A stretch of 64,000 nt of DNA from Brochothrix thermosphacta DSM 20171 = FSL F6-1036. GTDB lineage: Bacteria; Bacillota; Bacilli; Lactobacillales; Listeriaceae. Each line of letters starts with the position of its first letter. Within the stretch, counting starts at the first letter, position 1. The notes below the pieces were generated by a model. That model did not search any database. It was not told the DNA's origin and saw only the letters and a program-made list of their open reading frames with translations. A program made the position numbers and the translations under genes. The stretch lies in NCBI RefSeq assembly GCF_036884295.1, contig NZ_CP145608.1:1984001-2048000 (forward strand), written 5' to 3'. Of this stretch, positions 24,442 through 32,704 are shown one piece after another.

Positions 24442-25764
24442 TTGATATTTAATTTACTAGCTATTGTGATTTTGATTTTTGCTTCTGCTTTTTTCGTGGC
24501 AACTGAGTTTGCTGTTGTAAAAATGCGCGGAAGTCGTTTGGAACAACTTGTCGAAGAGGGCAAGCCGAATGCTAAAATGGCAAAACATATACACGTTAAC
24601 CTTGATGCTTACCTTTCTGCTTGTCAGTTAGGGATTACACTTTCGTCTTTAGGATTAGGTTGGTTAGGTGAACCCGCAGTGGCGCGTTTAATCACACCTA
24701 TTTTCAACTACTTTGAGTTGCCATCAACTGCAGCACATCTTATCTCGTTTATTTTAGCATTCTCAATCATTACTTATTTACACGTTGTGATTGGTGAACT
24801 TGTTCCTAAAACATTAGCAATCCAAAAAACAGAGCAAGTGACACTCGCGGTTGCACAACCGTTAAATGTTTTTTATCGTATTATGTATCCTTTCATTTGG
24901 TTCTTAAACCATTCTGCTCGTGGGATCAGTCGTTTGTTTGGCTTAGACATGAGTGGTGAACATGATGTCGCTCATACAGAAGAAGAATTACGATTTATCG
25001 CTAACGAAAGTTTTAAGAGTGGCGAAATCAATCAATCTGAATATGGTTACCTCAATAAAATTTTCGAATTTGATGATAGACTTGCAAAAGAAGTAATGGT
25101 GCCACGTACTGAAATTGTTACTGTTTCAATTGATTCTACAATTGATGAGGCCTCTAACATGACTTTATCTGAGCGTTATACACGCTATCCAGTAATTGAT
25201 GGTGATAAAGATAATGTTGTTGGTGTTTTAAATTTGAAAGACTTGTTAAGTATTTATGTAACTGGAAACCTAAAACCAAGTGACACAATTGAATCTTTGG
25301 TTAAACCGATTATTCGTGTCATCGAAACAATTCCAATCAATGATTTACTTTTAAAAATGCAAAAAGAACGTAATCATATGGCAATTTTGTTAGATGAATA
25401 TGGTGGCACAGAAGGCCTTGTGACAGCTGAAGACATCTTGGAAGAAATTGTTGGCGATATTCGCGATGAATTTGATGTTGATGAAATATCAGAAATCACT
25501 AAAATTGCTGACGACCATTATGTAGTCGAAGGTAAGGTTTTGATTGATGAAATCAATAACTTATTACACACCTCTTTAGATGAGGATGATGTCGATACAA
25601 TCGGTGGTTGGTTCTTAACACAAAAATATGATTCTAAGCAAGGCGATCAAATAATCTTTGACGGCTATATCTTTACTATCAAAGAAATTGAAGATCACCA
25701 TGTCTCTTTCATTGAAATCACAAAGTCTACGCAACCAGTAGCTGAAATTGATGAAGAGGCTTAA
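24442..25764 (+). CDS. CBS-domain membrane protein (HlyC/CorC, CNNM/MpfA-like)
   Basis: A 440-aa CNNM-type protein. Residues 1-190 form the DUF21 membrane domain (LLAIVILIFASAFFVATEFAVVKMR, then ACQLGITLSSLGLGWLGEPA and VVIGELVPKTLAIQ). Residues about 215-335 hold two CBS domains (MVPRTEIVTVS, YPVIDGDKDNVVGVLNLKDLL, MAILLDEYGGTEGLVTAEDILEEIVGDI). The last 80 residues are the CorC/HlyC domain. Relatives export or resist excess magnesium (MpfA). TTG 24442 is the only start after an in-frame stop at 24427; its SD lies 40 nt away unless the intervening hairpin folds. Membership in the family is secure, the substrate is inferred. Confidence 0.88.
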   Translation: MIFNLLAIVILIFASAFFVATEFAVVKMRGSRLEQLVEEGKPNAKMAKHIHVNLDAYLSACQLGITLSSLGLGWLGEPAVARLITPIFNYFELPSTAAHLISFILAFSIITYLHVVIGELVPKTLAIQKTEQVTLAVAQPLNVFYRIMYPFIWFLNHSARGISRLFGLDMSGEHDVAHTEEELRFIANESFKSGEINQSEYGYLNKIFEFDDRLAKEVMVPRTEIVTVSIDSTIDEASNMTLSERYTRYPVIDGDKDNVVGVLNLKDLLSIYVTGNLKPSDTIESLVKPIIRVIETIPINDLLLKMQKERNHMAILLDEYGGTEGLVTAEDILEEIVGDIRDEFDVDEISEITKIADDHYVVEGKVLIDEINNLLHTSLDEDDVDTIGGWFLTQKYDSKQGDQIIFDGYIFTIKEIEDHHVSFIEITKSTQPVAEIDEEA

Positions 25765-25789
25765 TTAGAACACTTAGTTAAATGACTTA

Positions 25790-25817
25790 AAAAAAGCCTC
25801 CGCTTTGGAGGCTTTAT
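25790..25817 (+). terminator. Hairpin between the CBS-domain gene and the RluA-like gene
   Basis: GCCTCC (25796-25801) pairs with GGAGGC (25807-25812), preceded by an A-run but followed by only TTTATT. It may be a weak terminator. The same GCCTCC could pair with the SD GGAGG at 25823-25827 of the next gene. Confidence 0.6.
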
Positions 25818-25833
25818 TCTTTGGAGGTATTTT

Positions 25834-26688
25834 ATGTTTGCGTCACTAACGATTACAGTTCCTACAACTTTATCGGGACTTACTATCAATGAACTATTAC
25901 AAAATAAATGGTTGCTAAGCTCAAGTGTGATTGAACAATTACAACGAGAAAAACGTATTGTTGTAGATGGACATAAGCACTTTGATTGGAAAACATATAC
26001 TGTAACAGATAATAGTCAAATTGAGATTAGCTTACCTATTCCATTTGATTTTCCAGTTGTACCAACCGAATTCCCCTTAACTATTTTATATGAAGATGAG
26101 CATGTTATTATTGTGAATAAAACTGAAGGTCGTCTAGCTTTGGCAGTCGATGAGACTTCAAAAAACACATTACAAAATGGTGTTGAGGCCTATCTACGTT
26201 CACAAGAGCATCCGCTATTTCACGCCTATGCAATCCATGACCTAGAACAAGATATTAGTGGCGCCGTTATTTTCGCCAAACATCCCTTAATACTCAACTT
26301 ACTTCTTCATCAACTTCAGCAAAAACAACTTTATGGTGTTTATTGGACAAAAGTTGATAGTGTTATGGAAGGAACCTATGGTAAGATTCAAGCGAGTATT
26401 TCTGAAGAACATGACGAGATTAACGCTAAAGGTACAAAAGCAATCACTCACTATGAAATCATCAAACGTGACCGTGCCGCGAACACTTCTATTTTAGAAA
26501 TAACAATTGATACTGCGATTAAGCACCAAATAAGATTGCACTTAGATTCAATTGGCTATCCTATTAAAGAAATAACAATTGCAGGAATGAAACGTCCTTT
26601 ATTACATCTTAAAGAATTGCATTTCCATCATCCCTTTATGGATCAATTTGTTAAAGCAAGTACTCCTATTCCGTTTGAATTTGAATAG
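25834..26688 (+). CDS. RluA-family pseudouridine synthase-like protein with altered catalytic motif
   Basis: A 284-aa protein with the RluA layout: an S4-like start (SSVIEQLQREKRIVVDG), then LTILYEDEHVIIVNKTEGRLA, the core, and IKHQIRLHLDSIGYPI. In active enzymes the core motif is HRLDxxTSG with aspartate as nucleophile; here it reads HDLEQDISG, so R and D are replaced by D and E. The GRTHQIRVH element has become AIKHQIRLH. The fold is therefore kept while the catalytic aspartate is lost. It may be inactive on RNA, RNA-binding only, or a diverged enzyme. The SD GGAGG lies inside a region shared with the upstream hairpin. Confidence 0.8.
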   Translation: MFASLTITVPTTLSGLTINELLQNKWLLSSSVIEQLQREKRIVVDGHKHFDWKTYTVTDNSQIEISLPIPFDFPVVPTEFPLTILYEDEHVIIVNKTEGRLALAVDETSKNTLQNGVEAYLRSQEHPLFHAYAIHDLEQDISGAVIFAKHPLILNLLLHQLQQKQLYGVYWTKVDSVMEGTYGKIQASISEEHDEINAKGTKAITHYEIIKRDRAANTSILEITIDTAIKHQIRLHLDSIGYPIKEITIAGMKRPLLHLKELHFHHPFMDQFVKASTPIPFEFE

Positions 26689-26735
26689 TAAAACTCTTCT
26701 ACAATAACAGTTAAACTTAATTTTTTAAAAAAACT

Positions 26736-26768
26736 ATCCCCCTGACATTTTTGGTCAGGGGGATTTGT
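26736..26768 (+). terminator. Strong terminator after the RluA-like gene
   Basis: ATCCCCCTGAC with GTCAGGGGGAT, loop ATTTTTG, followed by TTGTTT. Confidence 0.88.
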
Positions 26769-26786
26769 TTATAAAACTCTGTTGAT

Positions 26787-27508
26787 TAACGACCTCGATC
26801 AATTTGCGAGAAATGTTGAGATAGTAGGCTCGGCAAACGAATGACGGTGCGCGTACCTATGGGTACGTAATCCCGAATGACTGAGGAGTAACGACCTCGA
26901 TCAATTTGCGAGAAATGTTGAGATAGTAGGCTCGACAAACGAATGACGGTGCGCGTACCTATGGGTACGTAATCCCGAGTGACTGAGGAGTAACGACCTC
27001 GATCAATTTGCGAGAAACGTTGAGATAGTAGGCTCGACAAACGAATGACGGTGCACGTACCTATGGGTACGTAATCCCGAATGACTGAGGAGTAACGACC
27101 TCGATCAATTTGCGAGAAATGTTGAGATAGTAGGCTCGACAAACGAATGACGGTGCACATACCTATGGGTACGTAATCCCGAGTGACTGAGGAGTAACGA
27201 CCTCGATCAATTTGCGAGAAATGTTGAGATAGTAGGCTCGACAAACGAATGACGGTGCGCGTACCTATGGGTACGTAATCCCGAGTGACTGAGGAGTAAC
27301 GACCTCGATCAATTTGCGAGAAACGTTGAGATAGTAGGCTCGACAAACGAATGACGGTGCACGTACCTATGGGTACGTAATCCCGAATGACAGAGGAGTA
27401 ACGACCTCGATCAATTTGCGAGAAATGTTGAGATAGTAGGCTCGACAAACGAATGACGGTGCGCGTACCTATGGGTACGTAATCCCGAATGACTGAGGAG
27501 TAACGACA
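26787..27508. repeat. Seven-copy 102-bp tandem repeat
   Basis: Units begin with TAACGACCTCGATC at 26787, 26889, 26991, 27093, 27195, 27297 and 27399, each exactly 102 bp, with a truncated eighth start at 27501-27508. Copies differ at only a handful of positions (AATGTTG/AACGTTG, GTGCGCG/GTGCACG/GTGCACA, CGAATGA/CGAGTGA). Units 2-3 recur as units 5-6 with one change (CTG/CAG), showing a nested duplication. Each unit holds two small stems: CTCG...CGAG and GTACC-TATG-GGTAC. The period is 34 codons, which keeps a 220-codon frame open on the minus strand, but that frame has no SD and starts inside a unit. Confidence 0.95.
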
Positions 27509-27535
27509 TAGATTGACGTTTCTCTCTCTTTAAGG

Positions 27536-28363
27536 TTAATTTTCGAAGCGTTGCATGGGATCGTGGCTTACCCTCTCATTACGATTAAGTTGTTCTATCA
27601 TCGCCATTTCATTTTCATCTAAACGAAAATCAGCGATGCTGATATTCTCTATAATACGGCTTGTTGTTTGTGATTTTGGAATAACCACAGAGCCTCTTTG
27701 TAGATGCCAGCGAATAACCACTTGTGCTGCTGTCTTTTCATAACGTTCTGCAATCGCGTGTAAGAGTGGATCGGTAAGTAAACCACTCTTATTTTGACCT
27801 AATGGCCCCCATGATTGATGTTGTATGTTGTTGTTTTTAAGATACTTAATTAAGTCTACTTGTGAAAAATAGGGGTGCGTCTCCACTTGGTCTATTGCTG
27901 GGATAATGTTGTGTTCCGCTAATAACCGTTCCAACAATGGCTGTTCATAATTGCAGACACCGATTGCACGTACACGTTTTTCCTCTAACAATCGCTCCAT
28001 TGCACGCCAAGTTTCATTAAAGTGCTCTTTTATTGGCCAATGAATCATATACAAATCTAAATAATCGAGCTTCATTTCATTCAATGTCGTTTCATAAGCG
28101 CGTAATGTTTCATCATATGCTTGATCTGTATCCCAGACTTTGGAAGTAATAAATAACTCATTACGAGGAATTCCCGCACTAGCAATTGCATGACCTACCA
28201 TCGCTTCGTTTTCATAACGCTTTGCTGTATCAATTGCTCGATACCCAGCCTCTAAGGCATCGACAATAGGTTGCTCTTCTTCCATTTTGAAAACACCAAA
28301 ACCTATTTGTGGCATTTCAACTCCATTATTCAGAGTGATTTTATCGGAAAAAACATTATTCAT
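27536..28363 (-). CDS. Aldo/keto reductase
   Basis: A 275-aa NADPH-dependent aldo/keto reductase of the 2,5-diketo-gluconate reductase/YvgN type. It has GFGVFKMEEEQPIVDALEAGYRAIDTAKRYENE with the catalytic Asp and Tyr, ITSKVWDTDQ with the Lys, and LDLYMIHWPIKEHFNETW with the His. The C-terminal VIPKSQTTSRIIENISI binds NADPH. Such enzymes reduce methylglyoxal and other aldehydes. Start ATG 28363 lies behind AGGGGAG; the longer frame is not needed. The gene ends 28 bp from the tandem repeats. Confidence 0.92.
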   Translation of the reverse strand: MNNVFSDKITLNNGVEMPQIGFGVFKMEEEQPIVDALEAGYRAIDTAKRYENEAMVGHAIASAGIPRNELFITSKVWDTDQAYDETLRAYETTLNEMKLDYLDLYMIHWPIKEHFNETWRAMERLLEEKRVRAIGVCNYEQPLLERLLAEHNIIPAIDQVETHPYFSQVDLIKYLKNNNIQHQSWGPLGQNKSGLLTDPLLHAIAERYEKTAAQVVIRWHLQRGSVVIPKSQTTSRIIENISIADFRLDENEMAMIEQLNRNERVSHDPMQRFEN

Positions 28364-28746
28364 CAGTATCTCCCCTTTACTTATTATTTCTAGATTTTCA
28401 AACATAAAAATTAAAAATTAATAAATTCTACACACTTTGTATTTTACAGCAGTTTCTCTTTGAAATCTAATATTTAGGTCGATACTAACTATGAACAAAA
28501 GCCGTTATATCAAGCGTCCACAATACCGAAAACGCTTTCAATTAATAAGTGCTAAAAAGCCTCTATTCACTAGTGATTAGACCTTAGTGTAAATAGACAA
28601 ATTCAATTGTAAAGATTTTGTTAAGAAATCACTAAATTTTTGTTTTTTGTGTTAGAATGAGAATGTACTTTGCTTGTTTAAGAGTTACAAAAAAACTAAT
28701 CAAAAGATTACTAAACTACTTATTCATATAATGGAGGAATTCAAGA
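28364..28746. other. Intergenic region with cre-like site between divergent genes
   Basis: This 383-bp gap separates the divergent aldo/keto reductase and DUF47-Pit genes. It contains a good cre-like palindrome at 28527-28540 and a perfect 10-bp palindrome TCACTAGTGA at 28567-28576. The rest is AT-rich, without an ORF that has a credible SD and without a clear Pho box. TAGAAT at 28653-28658 may be a -10 for the Pit operon, but no good -35 fits it. Confidence 0.6.
28527..28540. promoter_or_regulatory. cre-like CcpA site
   Basis: CGAAAACGCTTTCA agrees with the cre consensus TGWAANCGNTNWCA at 13 of 14 positions. It lies 164 bp above the aldo/keto reductase start and 207 bp above DUF47, so it is unclear which gene it serves. 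Confidence 0.5.
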
Positions 28747-29367
28747 ATGGTTTTCAAAAATAAAAAAGATCGTTTTGCACATTTATTACATGAGATTTCA
28801 TTAAACATCAACGAAGCTGGTAAGTATTTCAGTGAATTTAATGCAGAAACACAAGATGATTTGCGTAAATTAGCTGAAGTGATGAAAGAGTATGAACTTA
28901 AAGGTGACACTCTTGTACACAAAATCATTTTAGAACTCAACAACGCTTTTATCACACCCATTGAACGTGAAGATATGTTGGAATTAACAAACCGATTAGA
29001 TGACATTTTAGATGGATTCGAACAAGCATCATTCATCTTAGAAATGTACAATATTTCTACAAAAGATGAATACATAACTAAATTCTTAGAAAACCTTTCA
29101 AAAGCAACTGCAGATATTTCAATTGCTACAGGTTATATCTTTGATAAAAAACTTAAAAACGTACGTGAACTTGCTATTCAAATTAAAGATTACGAATCAA
29201 TTTGCGATGATATTTACCGTGATTCGATTCGCCACTTAAACGATAACATCACTGATCCTATTACGTTCTTCAAATATCGTGAAGCCTACGAAGATTTAGA
29301 AGATATTGCTGATGGTTGTCAATCAGTTGCTAACACTCTTGAAACTATCGTTATGAAGAACGCTTAA
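28747..29367 (+). CDS. DUF47 (PhoU-like) Pit accessory protein
   Basis: A 206-aa all-helical protein of the DUF47 family, the PhoU-like partner of Pit phosphate transporters in Gram-positives. Typical segments are FAHLLHEISLNINEAGKYF, YELKGDTLVHKIILELNNAFITPIERED, LTNRLDDILDGFEQA and the closing FKYREAYEDLEDIADGCQSVANTLE with D/E metal-binding repeats. It is cytoplasmic and probably tunes Pit. RBS is TGGAGGA. It is 20 bp ahead of pit, forming an operon. Confidence 0.92.
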   Translation: MVFKNKKDRFAHLLHEISLNINEAGKYFSEFNAETQDDLRKLAEVMKEYELKGDTLVHKIILELNNAFITPIEREDMLELTNRLDDILDGFEQASFILEMYNISTKDEYITKFLENLSKATADISIATGYIFDKKLKNVRELAIQIKDYESICDDIYRDSIRHLNDNITDPITFFKYREAYEDLEDIADGCQSVANTLETIVMKNA

Positions 29368-29387
29368 TAAGGAGACCTTAAAATTCT

Positions 29388-30401
29388 ATGGATAATATAT
29401 TAATTATTACAATAGCTATTGTTGCTGCTGCCCTTGTGTTTGACTTTATCAATGGTTTCCATGATACTGCCAATGCAATTGCTACGAGTGTTTCAACAAA
29501 AGCGATTAAACCAAAACAAGCCATTATTATGGCTGCAATTATGAACTTTTTAGGTGCCATTTCATTTACAGGAGTTGCAAAATCATTAACAAAAGATATT
29601 GTTGACCCCTTTGCACTTCCAAATGGGGATGTCGTAATTTTATCTGCATTAATTGCTGCAATTATTTGGAACCTTGTTACATGGTACTTCGGTATCCCAA
29701 GTAGTTCATCACATGCGTTGATTGGTTCTATTGCCGGTGCTGCAATTACAGCAGCTTTCCTTGCAGGTAAATCATCACCGCTGAACTATGCTGGTTTCAC
29801 TAAAATTATTCAAGCATTAATTTTAGCGCCGTTCCTGGCATTTGCCGCTGGTTTTATTATCTATACTATTTTCAAATATACCTTGAAAAATTTCAACTTG
29901 GATCAGACGAACCGTCGTTTCCGTTATTTACAAGTTGTTACAGCCGCCTTTCAATCTTATGCTCACGGTACCAACGATGCTCAAAAATCAATGGGTATCA
30001 TTACACTTGCTTTGATTGCGAACGGTTACCAATCTGAGGCTGATGGCGTTCATTTTTGGGTGCAGTTTGCCTGTGCATTAGCAATGGCTCTTGGTACTTC
30101 AATTGGTGGTTGGAAAATCATCAAAACAGTTGGTAGTAAAATTATGAAAATCAAACCGGTTAATGGTGTTGCTGCTGACCTTGGTTCGATGTCTGTTATT
30201 TTCTCTGCAACTGCAATGGGGCTCCCTGTAAGTACAACTCACGTTATTAGCTCATCTATACTAGGTGTAGGTTCATCTCACCGTATACGAGGAGTGAAGT
30301 GGGATACAGCTCAGCGTATGATTATCACATGGGTAATCACATTACCTATTTCAGCAATTGTTGCTGGTGGTATCTACTGGATTTTTACCCTATTTATGTA
30401 A
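29388..30401 (+). CDS. pit: Low-affinity inorganic phosphate transporter
   Basis: A 337-aa PiT/PHO4-family permease moving phosphate, often as a metal-phosphate complex. The two family signatures are present: DFINGFHDTANAIAT near residue 20 and FQSYAHGTNDAQKSMGI near 190. Around ten membrane segments are visible, with a matching PVSTTHVISSSILGVG and WYFGIPSSSSHALIGS inverted repeat. RBS is AAGGAG. It forms an operon with the DUF47 gene and is followed by a terminator. Confidence 0.94.
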   Translation: MDNILIITIAIVAAALVFDFINGFHDTANAIATSVSTKAIKPKQAIIMAAIMNFLGAISFTGVAKSLTKDIVDPFALPNGDVVILSALIAAIIWNLVTWYFGIPSSSSHALIGSIAGAAITAAFLAGKSSPLNYAGFTKIIQALILAPFLAFAAGFIIYTIFKYTLKNFNLDQTNRRFRYLQVVTAAFQSYAHGTNDAQKSMGIITLALIANGYQSEADGVHFWVQFACALAMALGTSIGGWKIIKTVGSKIMKIKPVNGVAADLGSMSVIFSATAMGLPVSTTHVISSSILGVGSSHRIRGVKWDTAQRMIITWVITLPISAIVAGGIYWIFTLFM

Positions 30402-30410
30402 ATTTTTCAA

Positions 30411-30444
30411 AACGCTGTTGACATGTTGTCAGCAGTGTTTTTTT
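30411..30444 (+). terminator. pit terminator
   Basis: The hairpin CGCTGTTGACA / TGTCAGCAGTG is followed by T7. Confidence 0.8.
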
Positions 30445-30450
30445 ATGCAA

Positions 30451-30484
30451 ACTAAAAACCACACTGTTTGTCGTGTGGTTTTTA
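30451..30484 (-). terminator. trmL terminator
   Basis: CTAAAAACCACAC / GTGTGGTTTTTAG with loop TGTTTGTC, lying just beyond the trmL stop. It is symmetric enough to act on both strands. Confidence 0.85.
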
Positions 30485-30492
30485 GCTACTTC

Positions 30493-31005
30493 TTATTTAT
30501 CTTCAAATACAACTCGATCATAATCCGGTGCAGCAACATCCATATTTTGGAAGTCTTGTTGGCGCAATGCTTCGTATGTGAGGATTGCAGCAGTATTACT
30601 TAAATTTAATGAGCGAATGTTCTCAGACATTGGAATACGCAAACAAGTCTCACGATGATCGCGTAAAACCGAATCAGGAAGCCCCGTTGTTTCTTTTCCA
30701 AAGACAAAGAAGATATCTTCGTCAGTATTACTGTAATCAAAGTCACTATATGTATGTTCGCCAAATTTAGTGATAAAATAAAATTTACCTTTTGGATATT
30801 TTTCAAATAACTCATCGAGTGAATCATGCATTGATAAGTTAACGCTCTCCCAATAATCAAGTCCGGCGCGCTTTAAATATTTATCTTCTAATGAAAATCC
30901 TAGTGGGCGTACAAGATGTAATGCTGTGTTTGTTCCGGCACAAGTACGCGAAATGTTACCTGTGTTTGCTGGAATTTCAGGTTGGAATAATACAATATGA
31001 TTCAT
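30493..31005 (-). CDS. trmL: tRNA (cytidine(34)-2'-O)-methyltransferase
   Basis: A SPOUT (trefoil-knot) methyltransferase that 2'-O-methylates the wobble base of tRNA-Leu isoacceptors with SAM. At 170 aa it is the usual TrmL length. It shows IVLFQPEIPANTGNISRTCAGT, LHLVRPLGFSLEDKYLKRAGLDYW, FFVFGKETTGLP and the knot IPMSENIRSLNLSNTAAILTYEALRQ. It begins 2 nt after the queG stop, so the pair is co-translated. Confidence 0.94.
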   Translation of the reverse strand: MNHIVLFQPEIPANTGNISRTCAGTNTALHLVRPLGFSLEDKYLKRAGLDYWESVNLSMHDSLDELFEKYPKGKFYFITKFGEHTYSDFDYSNTDEDIFFVFGKETTGLPDSVLRDHRETCLRIPMSENIRSLNLSNTAAILTYEALRQQDFQNMDVAAPDYDRVVFEDK

Positions 31006-31007
31006 GA

Positions 31008-32156
31008 TTAATATGAGCCTTCTTTCTCTGATAATTGTAGTAGTGCTTTGCTAATTTCCTGATACGCTTCGGCATCAGTTTCTTCCTTTTCAGCCGCTAT
31101 CAAAGCATCGTATGCGATGCCACCACCTATTTTTGAAAGTGAATAAGCTGCGGTTCCTCGAATAACTGGCCGGGGGTCTTCTAATAAACAGTTGACTAAA
31201 TCTGGTACGGCTGTTTGATCTTTGTAACGTCCTAATATTAGGATAGCATTACGTTGTAAAGGTTTTTTACCACGCCACGAACCAGCCATTGGACCAAATG
31301 TTTCTTTAAATTCACGATTAGAAATCGTTAGTAAAGGCTTTAATAGTGGCTTTATTTTTGCTTCTTCTGGCTCCATTTCAGGATGTAAGTGGAAATCTTT
31401 GCCGCGGTTATAGGGACAAACAACTTGGCATGTATCGCAGCCATATAAACGATTATGTAACTTTTCACGAAATCGTTCTGGCATCATCCCCTTAGTTTGA
31501 GTTTGATAACTGAGACATTCCTTACCATCCATTCTTCCTTCACCAAGTAAAGCACCTGTTGGACACGCCTTGATACATTGCGTACATTCACCACAACCAT
31601 CAGCCATTGGTTCATCTGCTTCGAACTCAAGGTTTGTTATCATCTCTCCAAGGTATACAAAGCTGCCAAACTCAGGCGTAATCAGCAATGTGTTCTTACC
31701 ACGCCATCCGATACCCGCTCGCTCTGCAACAGCTACATCCGATAATTCACCCGTATCTACCATTGACTTAAAACGGGCAGTTGGTACCTTCTCCTTAATG
31801 AATGCTTCAATCAATGCTAGCTTTTCACGTAAAATTGTATGATAATCAACGCCCCATGAAGCTCGAGCGAAAACACCACGCCATTCACCACGTTTGCTGC
31901 GAAGATTATTATCCGTTTGATTAGGATAGGCTAGTGCGATTGCTATAATTGAACGGGGTTCCTCAAAAATAACAGATGGATCAACTCGTTCTTTTATCAC
32001 CGGGTGTTCAAAACCTGTTAATAAGTCATGCTCTGCTGCAAACGTTAAACGTTTTTCTAAAGTTTGAAAGTAATCAGCATGAGTAAAACCAATTTTTTGT
32101 ACACCGATAGATTGTGCATATGCTTTAATCTCTGCTTTTAATTGTGCATTGACCAC
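31008..32156 (-). CDS. queG: Epoxyqueuosine reductase
   Basis: Last step of queuosine synthesis: reduces epoxyqueuosine at tRNA position 34 using cobalamin and two 4Fe-4S clusters. The 382-aa protein has IGFTHADYF, RASWGVDYHTILREKL, GRIGWRGKN-like GIGWRGKNTLLI, and two ferredoxin motifs CGECTQCIKACPTGAL and CDTCQVVCPYN with an extra C before. The C-terminal HEAT-like repeats (QRNAILILGRYKDQTAVPDL, RGTAAYSLSKIGG) bind tRNA. The GTG start lies behind GGAGGAG. With trmL it makes a wobble-base modification operon. Confidence 0.94.
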   Translation of the reverse strand: MVNAQLKAEIKAYAQSIGVQKIGFTHADYFQTLEKRLTFAAEHDLLTGFEHPVIKERVDPSVIFEEPRSIIAIALAYPNQTDNNLRSKRGEWRGVFARASWGVDYHTILREKLALIEAFIKEKVPTARFKSMVDTGELSDVAVAERAGIGWRGKNTLLITPEFGSFVYLGEMITNLEFEADEPMADGCGECTQCIKACPTGALLGEGRMDGKECLSYQTQTKGMMPERFREKLHNRLYGCDTCQVVCPYNRGKDFHLHPEMEPEEAKIKPLLKPLLTISNREFKETFGPMAGSWRGKKPLQRNAILILGRYKDQTAVPDLVNCLLEDPRPVIRGTAAYSLSKIGGGIAYDALIAAEKEETDAEAYQEISKALLQLSEKEGSY

Positions 32157-32193
32157 GCGATTACTCCTCCTTTTTTTAGTTTAACTTATTACC

Positions 32194-32235
32194 GAAAAAA
32201 AAACACTGCACGGTTAGTAAAACCCGGCAGTGTTC
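32194..32235 (-). terminator. tRNA-Gly terminator
   Basis: On the minus strand AACACTGC...GCAGTGTT, with a long T-run, follows the tRNA 3' end by about 17 bp. Confidence 0.85.
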
Positions 32236-32250
32236 GACATTTGTTAATTA

Positions 32251-32321
32251 AGCGGGTGATCGGGATCGAACCGACGACAACAGCTTGGAAGGCTGTAGTT
32301 TTACCACTAAACTACACCCGC
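32251..32321 (-). tRNA. tRNA-Gly (anticodon TCC)
   Basis: The minus strand reads as a 71-nt tRNA: acceptor GCGGGTG / CACCCGC, D-arm with AGTTTAGTGGTAAAAC, anticodon stem CAGCC-TTCCAAG-type loop with TCC, and T-arm GTCGG-TTCGATC-CCGAT. The discriminator is T. CCA is not encoded, so it must be added after transcription. It is a single tRNA gene with its own terminator, and decodes GGA/GGG. Confidence 0.95.
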
Positions 32322-32704
32322 TAAGTGATAGGTAACCTTTATTACTTCTTTATTATAGCAAATCCTTTGAAAAAATCAAGTATTTCTGTTTAAAAAAAGC
32401 AATAAACGATGGTTATTAAAATTTAACGGTATCTCTTAACAAGAAAAACAAACTCTATTCCCACCCTATCTAAAATTTAAATTGATTGAGCAAGCCACTT
32501 TAATCAATTAACCTTCAACTTGAAGCGTTAATTACTTTTTTCTCACTACAATACGCCCTATTTTAAATACTTCAAAAAAAAGAAGCAGGCTCAGATAACC
32601 TACTTCTTTTTTATTCAATAATTTCAACAACTACTACATTATTTTTTCTAATTACTTAGAGCAGATTAAAGGTGATTAGCCTTTTTGCTTGTCATCTTAC
32701 TATT
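32322..32704. other. Intergenic region between tRNA-Gly and mntH
   Basis: This 383-bp AT-rich gap holds the tRNA promoter region and one hairpin at 32574-32613, which probably ends mntH. I see no ORF with an SD, no repeats and no operator. Confidence 0.6.
32574..32613 (-). terminator. Probable mntH terminator
   Basis: AAAAGAAG-C-AGG ... CCT-A-CTTCTTTT, a hairpin with one mismatch and A/T runs on both sides, about 90 bp after the mntH stop. Confidence 0.6.

Noticed and set aside
26786-27448. A 220-codon minus-strand ORF made of seven 34-residue repeats
   Set aside because: It is a by-product of a 102-bp (34-codon) repeat period. It starts inside a unit, has no SD, and its opposite strand is equally repetitive. 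No signal peptide or membrane anchor is present.
28600-28680. PhoP box ahead of the DUF47-Pit operon
   Set aside because: TTAAGAAATC and TTTGTTTTTTGTG are AT-rich, but there are no regularly spaced TTAACA repeats.
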